From Bicyclus anynana (lineage: Eukaryota > Arthropoda > Insecta > Lepidoptera > Nymphalidae): a stretch of 64,000 nucleotides of DNA. Shown one piece after another: positions 53,756 to 63,982 of the stretch. The notes beneath the pieces are model-generated. The model searched no databases. It had not been told where the DNA came from and saw nothing but the letters and a program-made list of their open reading frames with translations. The translations under genes and the position numbers were made by a program. Every line of letters starts with the position of its first letter. The first letter of the stretch is position 1. The stretch lies in assembly GCF_947172395.1 (NCBI RefSeq), contig NC_069086.1, positions 2,822,501 to 2,886,500 of the forward strand. The letters run 5' to 3'.

Positions 53756-53799
53756 CTGTGGGTTGATTGAACTGTATTATGAATTTAGGTTAGCTCAAT

Positions 53800-54530
53800 A
53801 ATATCTTAAACATAGGCAACACTATACGTGCTCAATAAAAAAAAATATTTAGGGTTGATGAACCCTATCTATATGAAATTATTTTTCTTATCATAAATCA
53901 AATCATAGAAACATTCTTTATTCAAATGTCAACTAACATTATTCAAACGTACTTAAGGATTTTATCCATTGATAAAGTCAAGTCAAATAATATTATGTTA
54001 ATTTGAATTTACAAAAAAAAGCATTTGTAGCAAATAATATTCTTTATTTATCCGTCTTTTAAGTGTCGCTCTGAGACTTCAAAATAACTTTGTTCTCAAA
54101 TGCTTATAGTTATTTACACAATCTAAGTTTTTTTTTTAATTTTTGTCTGTATGTTTCTCCGGGCTAATCTTTGGAACGGATGAACTGATTTTAATGGAAC
54201 TTTTTCCAGAAGATAGAGGAGAAGAAATGAGCCACTCATTGAATTTGATGCCCTTATTGTATTTGTCCTAATACTGTTTCAAAAATGGAATACTTTATTT
54301 GTAAAATGGAAAACTGATATCTTTTTGATAAAATATAAAGCAAGAAGATGATTTTCTTATAGTTATTCTGACACCGACGTGAAACTATTTATTAGTAACC
54401 TAATTAGTTCAACATGCAAGCACATATTCGAAGCGAACTGTGAACTTAGTTAATTATTTATTAAACTGCATTAACTGAATTATGTTCAAGTTCTATGTGA
54501 CTTTGACATACTTCACCTATTACGTTTATG
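53800..54530. other. Gap without recognisable gene
   Basis: AT-rich. CTGTATGTTTCTCCGGGCTA and ACGGATGAACTGATTTTAAT (54146-54200) resemble the first 80 bp of a Helitron interior but have no ends. Confidence 0.35.
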
Positions 54531-54536
54531 TTGATA

Positions 54537-54736
54537 CTAGCTGACGCCGCGCGGTTTCGACCGCGTGGTTCCCGTTCCCGTAGGAATACGGAGATAATAT
54601 ATAGCCTATAGCCTTCCTCGATAAATGGGCTATCTAACACTGAAAGAATTTTTCAAATCGGACCAGTAATTCCTGAGATTAGCGCGTTCAATCAAACAAA
54701 CAAACAAACTCTTTAGCTTTATAAGATTAGTATAGA
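54537..54736 (-). mobile_element. Non-autonomous Helitron, 200 bp
   Basis: Minus reading: TCTATACTAATCTTATAAAG, AGAGTTTGTTTGTTTGTTTG, AACGCGCTAATCTCAGGAAT, and the end ACCGCGCGGCGTCAGCTAG. It is nearly identical in layout to 29184-29383. Confidence 0.9.
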
Positions 54737-54779
54737 TTATGTTACCAAATATAAATACCTATCTAAGACAAATCTTATG

Positions 54780-54808
54780 AAATGAAATGAAATGAAATGA
54801 AATGAAAA
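54780..54808 (+). repeat. (GAAAT)n microsatellite
   Basis: Five to six ATGAA units beginning about 45 bp after a Helitron end. Confidence 0.9.
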
Positions 54809-55041
54809 TTTATTGTTTTATCAAGTTTACATAGCTGGGCATAATCTTAAAGGTTATATTTTAGTTTTCTACCTACGAGTATATGTATATTATCTAAGCG
54901 TGTTAGTTTTACGTTAGTAGTTTTCTAACCCGACCGTGTGAGAATCGAATTTGTCTCTATCACTCTTTGTATAAGAAAAAATTGTAGAGAGATAGAAGGA
55001 TTCGTAGCTCTCACTGTAGTAAAAACATAGTTATAATATAT

Positions 55042-55617
55042 TCAGGGTGTTCCGTAAATATTACGACATACTTTAGTTAGTACATTGCTTAGATCTACAA
55101 CTTTGCCTAAAACATTTTTTTTCCAATGTGACCGTTAAAAGTACATACAAAAAAAATGTTGAACATAAAAAATAATTAGTAATTGGAAAAAAAAATTGCA
55201 GTAGAAAAATTTATACTTCTGAAACAACTATTCAAAAATAAATATATAAAATAAAATCAACGTTTAAGTATTTTTTCAGCACATACTCGTACGTACGTAC
55301 GACAAAATTGCACTGAAGGTAGCGATTTATGTATTTTTTTAGAAAAATGTTCGAGCCTAAATACGCGGCGCCTTACGCCGCACTTACTTAAATATAAGCC
55401 AACCCGAGCGCGAGATTGCACAAAGCGAAACGAAAGAACACGAAGGCGACTTCGAGACATTCGGCGGCAATAACTCGCAAAAACTTTGTCATCTTTATAC
55501 GTCTAATATTGTTAATTTTCATTAAAAGTCATAAATCTATTAATTTGTTAAAAGTCACCTTGATGTCACCTATCAAACTTTAGAGCATGTCGTAATATTT
55601 ACGGGACATCCTGTATA
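55042..55617. mobile_element. Non-autonomous DNA transposon, about 576 bp, 30-bp TIRs
   Basis: TCAGGGTGTTCCGTAAATAT...TACGACATAC at the left and CATGTCGTAATATTTACGGG...ACATCCTGTATA at the right are inverted copies. The interior is AT-rich, with a GC-rich patch (55360-55460) that gives a 67-codon Arg-rich frame on minus with no transposase signature. The superfamily is unassigned; flanking TA is compatible with a mariner-type target. Confidence 0.75.
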
Positions 55618-55696
55618 ATAGCGCTCCAGCTAATAATACAGGCAATTTCCCAGTTAATTTATCGCCCGCATTGCTAACCGCCATTTATTGTTGCAG

Positions 55697-55742
55697 ATTT
55701 TAGTTCAAACCATGTGGCCGCATCAAAGGGACTTCACCTGAG
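55697..55742 (+). other. Candidate 46-bp internal exon
   Basis: A branchpoint-like CTAAC (55674-55678) lies 19 nt before the acceptor TTATTGTTGCAG (ends 55696). The exon ends CACCTGAG before GTAAGC (55743). One frame is open throughout (FSSNHVAASKGLHL). Another has ATGTGG in good context but stops at TGA before the donor. No repeat covers this stretch. It could be a short coding or 5' UTR exon of a host gene on plus. Confidence 0.3.
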
Positions 55743-55799
55743 GTAAGCGTTGTTTGTAAACGATTAGGTGCTTACGATTAATAACCCTTTAGATGAGGG

Positions 55800-56180
55800 G
55801 ACTCATTGTTTACTAGAACGTCTATTCCCTGGCGTTTATTGTACGAATACTCAACAGTCTGTTGTATATTTACATTCTATTTGTTAAATAAACCTACCAG
55901 CATATTATAGAGACAGATAACTGTTTTGACAGATCCAACAAACATAATTACTCCTTTTTCTAATTTTATCTAATGGTAGGTAAGTGGAAAACCATAAACA
56001 GACAACACTTCGCCGGGCGTGCAAGGAACACAAGGTACCTGTACGCCAGCATTAGACATTTTATAATCTTTACACCGGAATACAGGAAGGCTGCCTAGCG
56101 GCAGAAAGGCGCCGCTAGACAGCCTATTGAGCGTGGAGGTAGTGCTTCGCCTGACGAGCCCTGAGTGATTTTACTTATCA
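55800..56180. other. Gap; one GC-rich hairpin
   Basis: GGCTGCCTAGCGGC (56090) and GCCGCTAGACAGCC pair with one mismatch around GAAAGGC, forming a small stem. No gene was seen. Confidence 0.4.
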
Positions 56181-56194
56181 CCATAATTAACTCG

Positions 56195-56385
56195 ACGTTT
56201 CAAAAGTGTTTGTAAAGAAAGCCTTATACATCTTGCGCTGTGTCAAGGTGTGGGTGACAGTTGCCGCATGACGATATTATGTAAATCGCGGCAAACTTTT
56301 ATGAGTAAAATGAACTGTCACCCGCACTTAGCTACAGCGCACGAACTATACTTTAAATAAATTTATTTTGACTTTGAACTCTGTC
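56195..56385 (+). repeat. LINE/family X 3' tail split by a MITE
   Basis: CGACGTTTCAAAAGTGTTTG and TAAAGAAAGCC (to 56223) continue after the insertion as TTTAAATAAATTTATTTTGA (56352), the usual tail order being GTAAACTAAGCC then ACTTGAAATAAAT. Confidence 0.65.
56224..56350. mobile_element. Foldback MITE, about 127 bp
   Basis: CTTGCGCTGTGTCAAGGTGT...GGGTGACAGTT (left) is inverted at right as AACTGTCACCCGCACTTAGC...TACAGCGCACG. The inner TTGCCGC/GCGGCAA adds a second stem. It interrupts a LINE tail, so the insertion is secondary. Confidence 0.72.
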
Positions 56386-56667
56386 ACAAAAAGGTCTAAC
56401 TATTGAGATCTGATCGGATGTCCAATAATATAATCAGGGAAAGTCAATTACGTGTATAAAGAACAAAAAACAATGTTTCAGTACAGCGTAATTAGTCGGG
56501 CGCCGCGCGACGGCGGGCGGGCGGTTAACAATTAACTCAGCGGGCGACTTTCATTCTGTCCAATAAATAACGCCTTTCAGATGTCTCTTTAGATTCACTG
56601 GACGACATTATTGTGGGTAATTAAATGAATATTTATTGTTGCACAATATTTAATTATACATTGAACA

Positions 56668-56764
56668 TCTATATTATAAATGCGAAAGTAAGTCTTTCTG
56701 TCTGTCTGTTATATTTTCACGGCTAAACGATCAAGATGAATTTAAATATAATGGGACCTTGAAG
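56668..56764 (+). mobile_element. Helitron 5' fragment
   Basis: TCTATATTATAAATGCGAAA, CTTTCTGTCTGTCTGTTATA and TTTTCACGGCTAAACGATCA, then truncated at ATGGGACCTTGAAG. It is the same subfamily as 25876 and 49190. Confidence 0.75.
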
Positions 56765-56865
56765 TCGATTTATTGTGTAGACAACTATGGAGGACCGTGC
56801 GGTGGCTTTCGGAGGTAGCAGATGTTAAGGATCCAGCAGAGTTATATTATTATTTATTATTATTA

Positions 56866-57165
56866 TTATTTTTATTTTTTACAAGTTAGCCCTTGACTAC
56901 AATCTCATCTGGTGGTAAGTGATGATGCAGTCTAAGTTGGAAGCGGGCTAACTTGTTAGGAGGAGGAGGAAAATCCACACACCTTTCGATTTCTACACGA
57001 CATCGTACCGCAACGCTAAATCGCTTGGCGGTAAGTCTTTGCCGGTACCGGTGCCGAAGCCTGCCACCAGCCAGACCTGGACCAATTAAGAAAATCGCAA
57101 TCGGCCCAGCCGGAGAGCGAACCTAGGACCTCAGTTTTGTAAATCCACCGCGCATACCACTGTAC
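56866..57165 (-). repeat. SINE-B copy, nearly full length
   Basis: TTTTTTACAAGTTAGCCCTT to CCACCGCGCATACCACTG on plus. The final GCGCCACGGAGGCCGTC of the head is replaced by TACACATAATT. TTATTA repeats adjoin the tail. Confidence 0.9.
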
Positions 57166-58196
57166 ACATAATTACGTTATATGATCGTAAAAACGAAAAA
57201 TCAGTGCCACTTGATAAAAAATGGAGTAATCAACAAGGTCATATTGTTGAAATAACTATGTTAGATGATTAAAGTAACGGTAAAATGTCATGAAAAATTA
57301 TCTAGTAACTCATTATTTGAATGGCACACCGAGATTTAAAATAACCCTGCTACCCCTCAATTGTCGAAGTGTAATATGAAAAACCTAGAAACATTGGGCA
57401 CGATAGGATAGGATAGTTAGATAGGCATGATAGATACCTTTACCTTTTTATGACAAGATATTTATATCAGGAAGTAGAAGTTATTTCATATCTTCAAATA
57501 CTTAGACCTTCCGTGACAATGGAAAAGTATCTACACAAATAACTTTCTAAATGATTACATACCAGTAGATAAGTATATTATAGTAGGAGATAATTGTTAT
57601 CAGGTGCTACCCTAATTATAATAAGTTAATGTTGTTTATAGGCTGAGGTCCTGCAGGGAGGTCCCTTTAGGGCCGTAAACATTTAGCTATACTGTGGAAT
57701 TTCGAGTTACGAGTGTGCTGATATTGTTATTTAGCTGGTTTATCACTCAGTTTATGGCTGGCACCGTTCTATTAAACTTTTGTTACCTGCTTTTGACTCA
57801 TTATTTTAAATATATGGACGAGCAACTACACTCGAAATGAAGGTTTTGTTATATAGCTGTGTGTTTAATTTAATATAGGTAGGTATTCAAGCACACTCCA
57901 ATTTTATAAACTCGAAAGTTTGTATGGATGTTCCTTTTTCATGCAAAAATGGATTTGGCTTTTTCCCTGGGGATTTGTATAAAAACAAAATTCACTCGGA
58001 TGAAGTCGTGGGCATTTTATCCCACCCCGTCCCGTCATGGTTCCCGTGGGATTTGGGATTCGTGTTAATATTAAATGTACAATGTTTGGCGCATTCACGG
58101 AATAAAAGCGTTAGCTTTAGAAAACGGATGCAATTACGGGACATTAAATTGACTCGAAAATCTTTGATCATACTTTAAGTGGGCTTTCGTATTGGT
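57166..58196. other. Gap; degraded Helitron near 57897-58030
   Basis: TTTATAAACTCGAAAGTTTG, AAAATTCACTCGGATGAAGT and CGTGGGCATTTTATCCC are decayed Helitron motifs. The opposing frames at 57904-58178 reflect this and have no domain. The rest is AT-rich and unassigned. Confidence 0.45.
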
Positions 58197-58208
58197 AACA
58201 TATTATAA

Positions 58209-58463
58209 GGCTCATGATAGCCTAGTAGATATGACCTCTATCTTTGATTCGTAGGGCGGTTCAAATCTGATCCGGGGCATGCACCTCCAACTTTTCAGTT
58301 GTGTGCATGGAAAAATCTCGTGAGGATACCTGCAGACATGACAATTTTCTCAATGTGTGTGAAGTCTAGGAATCCGCATTGGGCTAGTGTGGTACACTAT
58401 TAGCTGAGACGAGAGGAGACTCGTGCTCAATAGTGAGCCGAATATGGGTCGTTAATGATAATG
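58209..58463 (+). repeat. SINE-A copy 16 with 12-bp target duplication
   Basis: GGCTCATGATAGCCTAGTAG to ATGGGTCGTTAATGATAATG. AACATATTATAA flanks it at 58197-58208 and 58464-58475. It has several internal deletions (box B GGTTCAAATC). Confidence 0.93.
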
Positions 58464-58599
58464 AACATATTATAACAGTATTATACCATGCCCATTCGAT
58501 TGAAAATCTTTTATTAAGAAAACCACAGATAATATTTCGCAGAGCGAAACTTCTATAAAGACCCCCATTCCGATTTTCTTTTGATGTCAGCAACTGAAG

Positions 58600-59260
58600 G
58601 ATTTTTTTTGTAACTTTTATCGTTATACCTTAGAAATCCGATTTCACTCAATGCCTTGGAAATCGACAGCGTTAAGGGATAATATTTGATCGTGTTTGTT
58701 GGAGCAAATTGTGGATTTTATATTGGTTGTTGCTATAAGGTTTTACTACATTTTTATTAAGCGCCTTCAGAAGATTCTGCTATGTCGTAAAAAGCGTATA
58801 GTGTTTTTTATTTATTTATAAACCTGCAGATTTTTATTTTCATTGGAATAGTACTGTGTCAATGATAAATTTTATACTATAGATAGGTTACGTCCCTACA
58901 AAATCAACGCAAAAAGTAATCCGAATTTAGTGACACCACTGAGCGCACACATGCACAGTTTTGCCTTTAATTCTATTATATATTTATGTGTATATAGTTT
59001 TTACACTTCCTGAACACACAAGTCGACATTATAGAGGATATTTAAGTGTTTAAATAACTTTCGTTTTTTAATAAGCGACTAAATAAAATGGAGTCAATGT
59101 TCCACATTTGTCCGCCTCAGTATCTCAGTATAAAATATTGTTGTACTGTGAACAGACATGTTTTAGATATAAGCGTTTGTGTGTGAAAATGAAGGAGCGT
59201 TAACAAAGCTGAAATATTTACAATATCTTATAGCTTACATTGTATGGTGAGCTAAATTGT
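58600..59260. other. Gap without recognisable gene
   Basis: AT-rich. TTATAGAGGATATTTAAGTG and CCACATTTGTCCGCCTCAGT (59030-59125) also occur around 8890-8985 in part (CACATTTGTCCGCCTCAGTT), hinting at another dispersed repeat. Confidence 0.35.
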
Positions 59261-59263
59261 ACT

Positions 59264-59470
59264 TTTTTTTTATTCTTTACAAGTTAGCCCTTGACTACAA
59301 TCTCACCTGATGGTAAGTGATGATGCAGTCTAAGATGGAAGTAAGCTAACTTGTTAGGAGGAGGATGAAAATCCACACCCCTTTTCGGTTTCTACACGAC
59401 ATCGTACCTGAACGCTAAATCGTTTGGCGGTATGTCTTTGCCGGTAGAGTGGTAACTAGCCACGGCCGAA
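59264..59470 (-). repeat. SINE-B copy, head missing
   Basis: TTTTATTCTTTACAAGTTAG to GTGGTAACTAGCCACGGCC on plus, 5'-truncated at the same body position as the 11655-11868 copy. Confidence 0.92.
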
Positions 59471-60007
59471 TTGTTATGTTTACTATAATTTCAGGTTCAT
59501 GTGACGTTACGAAATGGCCGACTGTGTATTTAACTTTAGGAAAAAAATACAAAATACGCAATTATTAACTTGAGTTTCTAAAGTAATCTTTTTACTATTT
59601 TTCATTAAAATTGGTATATTTCGGATCCTTAATCCAAGTGCTATACGAAATTAATATTGTTTATATTATACTTTTGCTGTTTTGTTGTGCTGATATTCCT
59701 TTAGTCTAAACATATGCGATGTAACATTATTAGGTACCTACTGATTCATTCATTCTAATCTAAATCGTCTTCTGTAAATGGAATAACGATGCTTACTTCA
59801 ACATACACAATCTAATCATGAAAGCGTGTTTGATAATAATAATATGTCAAGAATACAATGTATGTCTGTCCGGAATATAAATACTACGTTAAATAAGAAA
59901 TGTCAGGCGCAAAGTCTGCGAATGGCTTCGTATTAAATAGATACTTGAATGCACTTTGTTTTGTAGTAATGTATTTAAATAATAACTATAACGGACTTGT
60001 CCGGGAC

Positions 60008-60310
60008 AGACTTGTCAGTGGATATGACCCCTGCCTCGGATTCCGGAGGGTGTGGGTTCGAATCCGGTGTACGGGGCATGCACCTCCAACTTTTCAGTTC
60101 TGTGCATTTTAAGAAATTAAATATCACGTGTCTCAAACGGTGAAGGAAAAACATCATGAGGAAACCTCCATATCTGAGAATATTCTTAATTCTCTGCGTG
60201 TGTGAAGTCTGCTAATCCGCAATGGGCCAGCGTGGTGGACTATTGGCCTAACCCCTCTCATTCTGAGAGGAGACTCAAGCTCAGTAGTGAGCCGAATATG
60301 AGTTGATAAC
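60008..60310 (+). repeat. SINE-A copy 17 with 14-bp target duplication
   Basis: CAGTGGATATGACCCCTGCC to CGAATATGAGTTGATAAC. GACTTGTCCGGGAC occurs at 59994-60007 and 60311-60324. The first 15 bases of the usual head are missing or replaced. Confidence 0.95.
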
Positions 60311-60379
60311 GACTTGTCCGGGACGTTGATTTGATATTAATTAAAAACTCGTTATTCAAACAAATATGATAACATTTAA

Positions 60380-60408
60380 ACTAATATTATAAAGACGTAA
60401 AGTTTGTG
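60380..60408 (+). mobile_element. Helitron 5'-end stub
   Basis: ACTAATATTATAAAGACGTA and AAGTTTGTGGT, then cut by SINE-D. Confidence 0.6.
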
Positions 60409-60608
60409 GTGTAGTAGGAACTCTGGATGGCCAGGAACGGGAGTGTACTAACACCGCCAACTTCCCAACTCCAGGCTGTTACTAAGATTTTTCTTGTAAG
60501 AAAAATCCCAATAACCCATTTTTCTTTTGTTGTCCTGACCCGGGATTCGAACCCTGGACCTCATTGTTTGTAGCCAAACCAGCTAACCACGGGACCAATG
60601 AGGCAGTT
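60409..60608 (-). repeat. SINE-D copy 2
   Basis: Minus reading: CTGCCTCATTGGTCCCGTGG (box A), CCAGGGTTCGAATCCCGGGT (box B), CAGCCTGGAGTTGGGAAGTT and GTACACTCCCGTTCCTGGCC. It is well preserved. Confidence 0.87.
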
Positions 60609-60619
60609 AATAAACACCA

Positions 60620-60836
60620 AATCTATACTTAATATTAAAACGCTGAAGAGTTTGTTTGTTTGATGAACGCGCTATTCTCAGGAATTACTGGTTCGATTTC
60701 AAAAATTCTTTCAGTGTTAGGTAGCCCATTTATCAAGAAAGGCTATAGGCTATATATTATCCCCACATTCCTACGGGAACTTCCCGTTCCCGTAGGAATG
60801 TGGGGATGCACGCGAGTGAAACCGCGCGGCGTCGGC
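60620..60836 (+). mobile_element. Non-autonomous Helitron with an inverted duplication
   Basis: TCTATACTTAATATTAAAAC at the start, GAACGCGCTATTCTCAGGAA inside, and AAACCGCGCGGCGTCGGCTTG at the end (terminal CTAG changed to CTTG). At 60761-60805 the CCCACATTCCTACGGGAAC segment is followed by its own inverted copy. Confidence 0.82.
60761..60805. repeat. Perfect 20-bp inverted repeat, 5-nt loop, in Helitron
   Basis: CCCCACATTCCTACGGGAAC (60761-60780) and GTTCCCGTAGGAATGTGGGG (60786-60805) around TTCCC. Other copies have only the left arm followed by GGGAACCACGCGGG. Confidence 0.88.
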
Positions 60837-60917
60837 TTGAATATACAAGCTGATCACAACATTTCACACAACTATGGTTATCATCATCAATACCGTAACT
60901 ATACCCGTGGTCAATCT

Positions 60918-61115
60918 TCATCATCATCATTATCATGTCAGCCGATGGACGTCCACTGCAGGACAGGCCTTTTGTAGGGACTTCCAAACATCACGATACT
61001 GAGCCGCCTGCATCCAGCGAATCCCTGCAACTCGCTTGATGACGTCAGTCCACCTGGTGGGGGGCTGACCAACACTTCGGGGTCGCCATTCCAACACTTT
61101 GGGAACCCAACGAAT
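60918..61115 (-). pseudogene. RTE-like LINE ORF2 C-terminal fragment
   Basis: Minus translation gives PKVLEWRPRSVGQPPTRWTD, VIKRVAGIRWMQAAQYRDVW and KSLQKACPAVDVHRLT, close to the 46.4-kb copy (a deletion removes TSKR before SVG). The 3' end GTCCATCGGCTGACATGATA and (ATG)n follow on minus. It starts abruptly at 61115. Confidence 0.78.
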
Positions 61116-61700
61116 CATTTTACAAATTACTTTTGAGCTCACAGCCTCGAATGCTGGGGATGTGGGTTGGGCCCTATGAGTCATGGGCCCATGGCTTTGA
61201 CGCCAGCCCTGACGCTCTATAGTTACGCCACTGACAGTGGCGTGCACTTCATACATGCAAGCAATGCATACCCTAACAAATGATTTGGTAATGCTTATCC
61301 AGTGGTTTTTGGTTACATTGTCTTACTAGTGCATATCTGATCTGCAACTTTATGCACGCCTCTGGCGTTTATTCTCTTTATGAAATGTGAGAGGAGACTT
61401 TAAAGCAGCATTGAAACATTTTGCCGCGCTATTGCCTACGGCCGAGTGAACAGAATTTGCAAAACATTGAAATCAATTAAACAACTCAATTATATCTAAA
61501 TTGAAAAGCCTTTGAAACACAGAAAACAGGAAATTAAGCCTTAATATCTGTGCATGTTACGGTCGACGAGCAAACCGATTGATTTCCAATTTCATTTGCC
61601 ATTCAATTCAGAATATTCTAACCTTAACCTAAGGGTATAGGGGCCCTGCTTCTATCGTTTATTAGTAGTTAATAGCCGAGAAAATATTTATTGAAGTTTT
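61116..61700. other. Gap; one dispersed repeat fragment
   Basis: CAGTGGCGTGCACTTCATAC (61228) and CACGCCTCTGGCGTTTATTC recall CATGCAGTGGCGTGCATAAG at 12588. No gene is evident. Confidence 0.35.
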
Positions 61701-61709
61701 GCGTATATA

Positions 61710-61867
61710 TCCTACTAATATTATAAACGCGAAAGTTTGGATGTTTGTTACTCTTTAACGCCGCTACTACTGAAGCGATTTGGCTGAAATTTGGAATTTT
61801 ACTCAGGATTAACACATAGGGTCCTTTTTATCCCGAAGAAATCCATGGTATCCCGAGATTAGCGAAA
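61710..61867 (+). mobile_element. Helitron 5' half
   Basis: TCCTACTAATATTATAAACG, TTTGGCTGAAATTTGGAATT and AGAAATCCATGGTATCCCGA, then truncated at AGCGAAAGTTT. It is the same subfamily as 42426-42632. Confidence 0.78.
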
Positions 61868-62286
61868 GTTTATTCAGTAAATGACTTTAAGAGATTGCCT
61901 GCAGCCACCTTGCATGCCATAAACTTTCTTCCTTTACGCCTTGCTTCCACTTTCATATCAATTTTGATATTGAGTTTAGACCTATCACCCTTTTGACGTG
62001 ACGTCTTATAATTCGATGGAGCCGGCTGCACACTCGAAAAAAGATAATGTCATGCGTCGTTCTCTCGCTCTAGGGTTGCCAACTTTTTTTACAAGAAATG
62101 TATTTCCAAAGTGTGGTTTATTATTATTATGTTCTAACTATGTAAAATTTGTAATTGGCTGTAGCATATAGGAAATATTGCTTAGTTTTATTTTTGGTAA
62201 TGATTTTGACTTTTCTTTACAATAAATAAATAAATAAACTTCCTACTTATCTTAAGGCTTAGAATTCCTTGGAAGAAAGAAAAACT

Positions 62287-62363
62287 CAATATTTCCTAGG
62301 ATTCGAACCCAGGACTTCGTAGGCCGAAGCTACATATACTAACCACTAGACCCACGAGGCACC
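62287..62363 (-). repeat. tRNA-like SINE head (family F) or tRNA pseudogene
   Basis: Minus reading: GGTGCCTCGTGGGTCTAGTG (box A) and CCTGGGTTCGAATCCTAGGA (box B) in tRNA spacing. The acceptor arms do not pair well (GGTGCCT with CTAGGAA), so it is unlikely to be a working tRNA. The body resembles none of the other families. Confidence 0.55.
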
Positions 62364-62702
62364 ATCACAGTCATATACCTAAAGTAAAGTGCTGCAAAAA
62401 GTCATCTGTCTGAGTGTAATTGAGTAAAAGGTTAACGGAGTGGACTCATTTATTACTCCCTAGGGTTGAATGATATCTTTATTGACATTAGACTATTCTA
62501 ATGGCCGGATCATTCTTTTTAACAGTCTTTGTCACTTTGTCACGGTTGTTTTAATTATTATTATGGCGAGCAATAATTACTAGTCTTGGGAGAACAGCTT
62601 TAGTAAAATATACTAGATATATCATGTAGTTGTATACATTTATAAATGCTTGAATTTTGCCGATTTTCTTAAAGAACAGTGATATGTTTTGGATAAGGCA
62701 TC

Positions 62703-63019
62703 ATTATCAACCCATATTCGCTCTTAGCTCGAGTCTCCTTTCAGAATCAGAGGGGTTAGGCCAATAGTCCACCACGCTGGTCCAATGCGGATTGGCATAC
62801 TTTACACACTCAGAGAATTAAGAAAATTCTCTGGTATGCAGGCTTCCTCACGATGTTTTTCCTTCACCGTTTGAGACACGTGATATTTAATTTCTCAAAA
62901 TGCACACAATAGAAAAGTTGGAGGTGCATGCCGCGGACCGGATTCGAACCCACGCCCTTCGGAATCGGAGGTAGAGGTCATATACACTATCTTTACTCTG
63001 CCACTGCGCTATCACTGCT
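62703..63019 (-). repeat. SINE-A copy 18
   Basis: ATTATCAACCCATATTCGCT to TGCGCTATCACTGC on plus. A 15-bp expansion (CACTATCTTTACTCTGCC) lies near the head. TGGATAAGG (left) and TGGATAAAGG (right) may be the target duplication. Confidence 0.9.
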
Positions 63020-63390
63020 TTATGGATAAAGGAAAAATATAAGTAGGTATGTAATTTAGGTTTGGCATTTCTTGTGTGAGGTGTAGGTATTAATAGTAAT
63101 AATAATAATATATATCGTTTATTTGCAAGAATTATTGTTCTTTATAACATTCAACTAAATTAATAGTGTGCAAATAGTGAAATAGTAAAATAGTGAAATG
63201 GTGCAAAAAGAGTTAGGAGTGGAAGTGGCAGTTAATTAAAGCGAACACCAACACCAAGGAACTATTGAAACTTTCTTTTAGGTTTTTATCGTACGGTAAC
63301 ATAAACGCCTAAATAGTCTGTATTATAAAAAAATATTAATTGCCTGAATGATTGGTCGATTTACAGACCTTACAGGCTTTACTAACTTTG
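63020..63390. other. Gap without recognisable gene
   Basis: AT-rich. It holds an AATAATAATAATATATAT tract and AATAGTGAAATAGTAAAATAG tandem units around 63170-63200. No gene was seen. Confidence 0.4.
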
Positions 63391-63399
63391 ACGTATGTA

Positions 63400-63545
63400 A
63401 GTTGACATATACGAAATTGAGATTCTATATATTAAATGTCATTCGGCGCCTACTGACAACCCGTCGTGAATATCATACAGTAGATAGCTGACGTTTCTTA
63501 GTAGATTTGATGTTTATTTTAATAGGTTGTCAATAAAGACCAAAT
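63400..63545 (+). repeat. Repeat family Y, copy 2
   Basis: ACGAAATTGAGATTCTATAT, AAATGTCATTCGGCGCCTAC, TATCATACAGTAGATAGCTG and TTTAATAGGTTGTCAATAAA match 13465-13575. Confidence 0.6.
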
Positions 63546-63816
63546 TAGTGAATAGGCCAGCTGGATCATGTTTCAAATATATATACACCGTTACGTTAGA
63601 CAGGCCGATAAAATATACTGTTCAAATGTTTACTAAGTTTTATAGGAAGGATGTAAAAATAGAATAATTGTGGATGCTATTTTTATGGCGTCATAACACT
63701 GGTCGGCGTCACGTGTTGCGTCAGGGTTACTTCTGGCGGCTTGACCATTATATTTCACACGTAAACAACTCGAGGTGTAGCAAATATGAGGAAGTTCGTT
63801 CTTTTGTACCTATCGT

Positions 63817-63982
63817 TATCAACCCATATTCGACTCACTGCTGAGTTCGAGTTTCCTCTCAGAATGAGAGGGGTTAAGCCAATAGTCCACCACGCTGGCC
63901 CAATGCGGATGGGCAGACTTCACACACGCAGAGAAATAAGAAAATTCTCTGGTATGCAGGTTTCCGCACGATGTTTTCTTAA
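63817..63982 (-). repeat. SINE-A copy 19, 5'-truncated
   Basis: CGTTATCAACCCATATTCGA to GGTTTCCGCACGATGTTTTC on plus, then unrelated AACGTTGAAATTTG. Only the 3' half of the SINE is present. Confidence 0.93.

Noticed and set aside
55257..55460. 67-codon Arg-rich minus frame
   Set aside because: Lies inside a MITE, has no transposase motif, and is best explained by local GC content.
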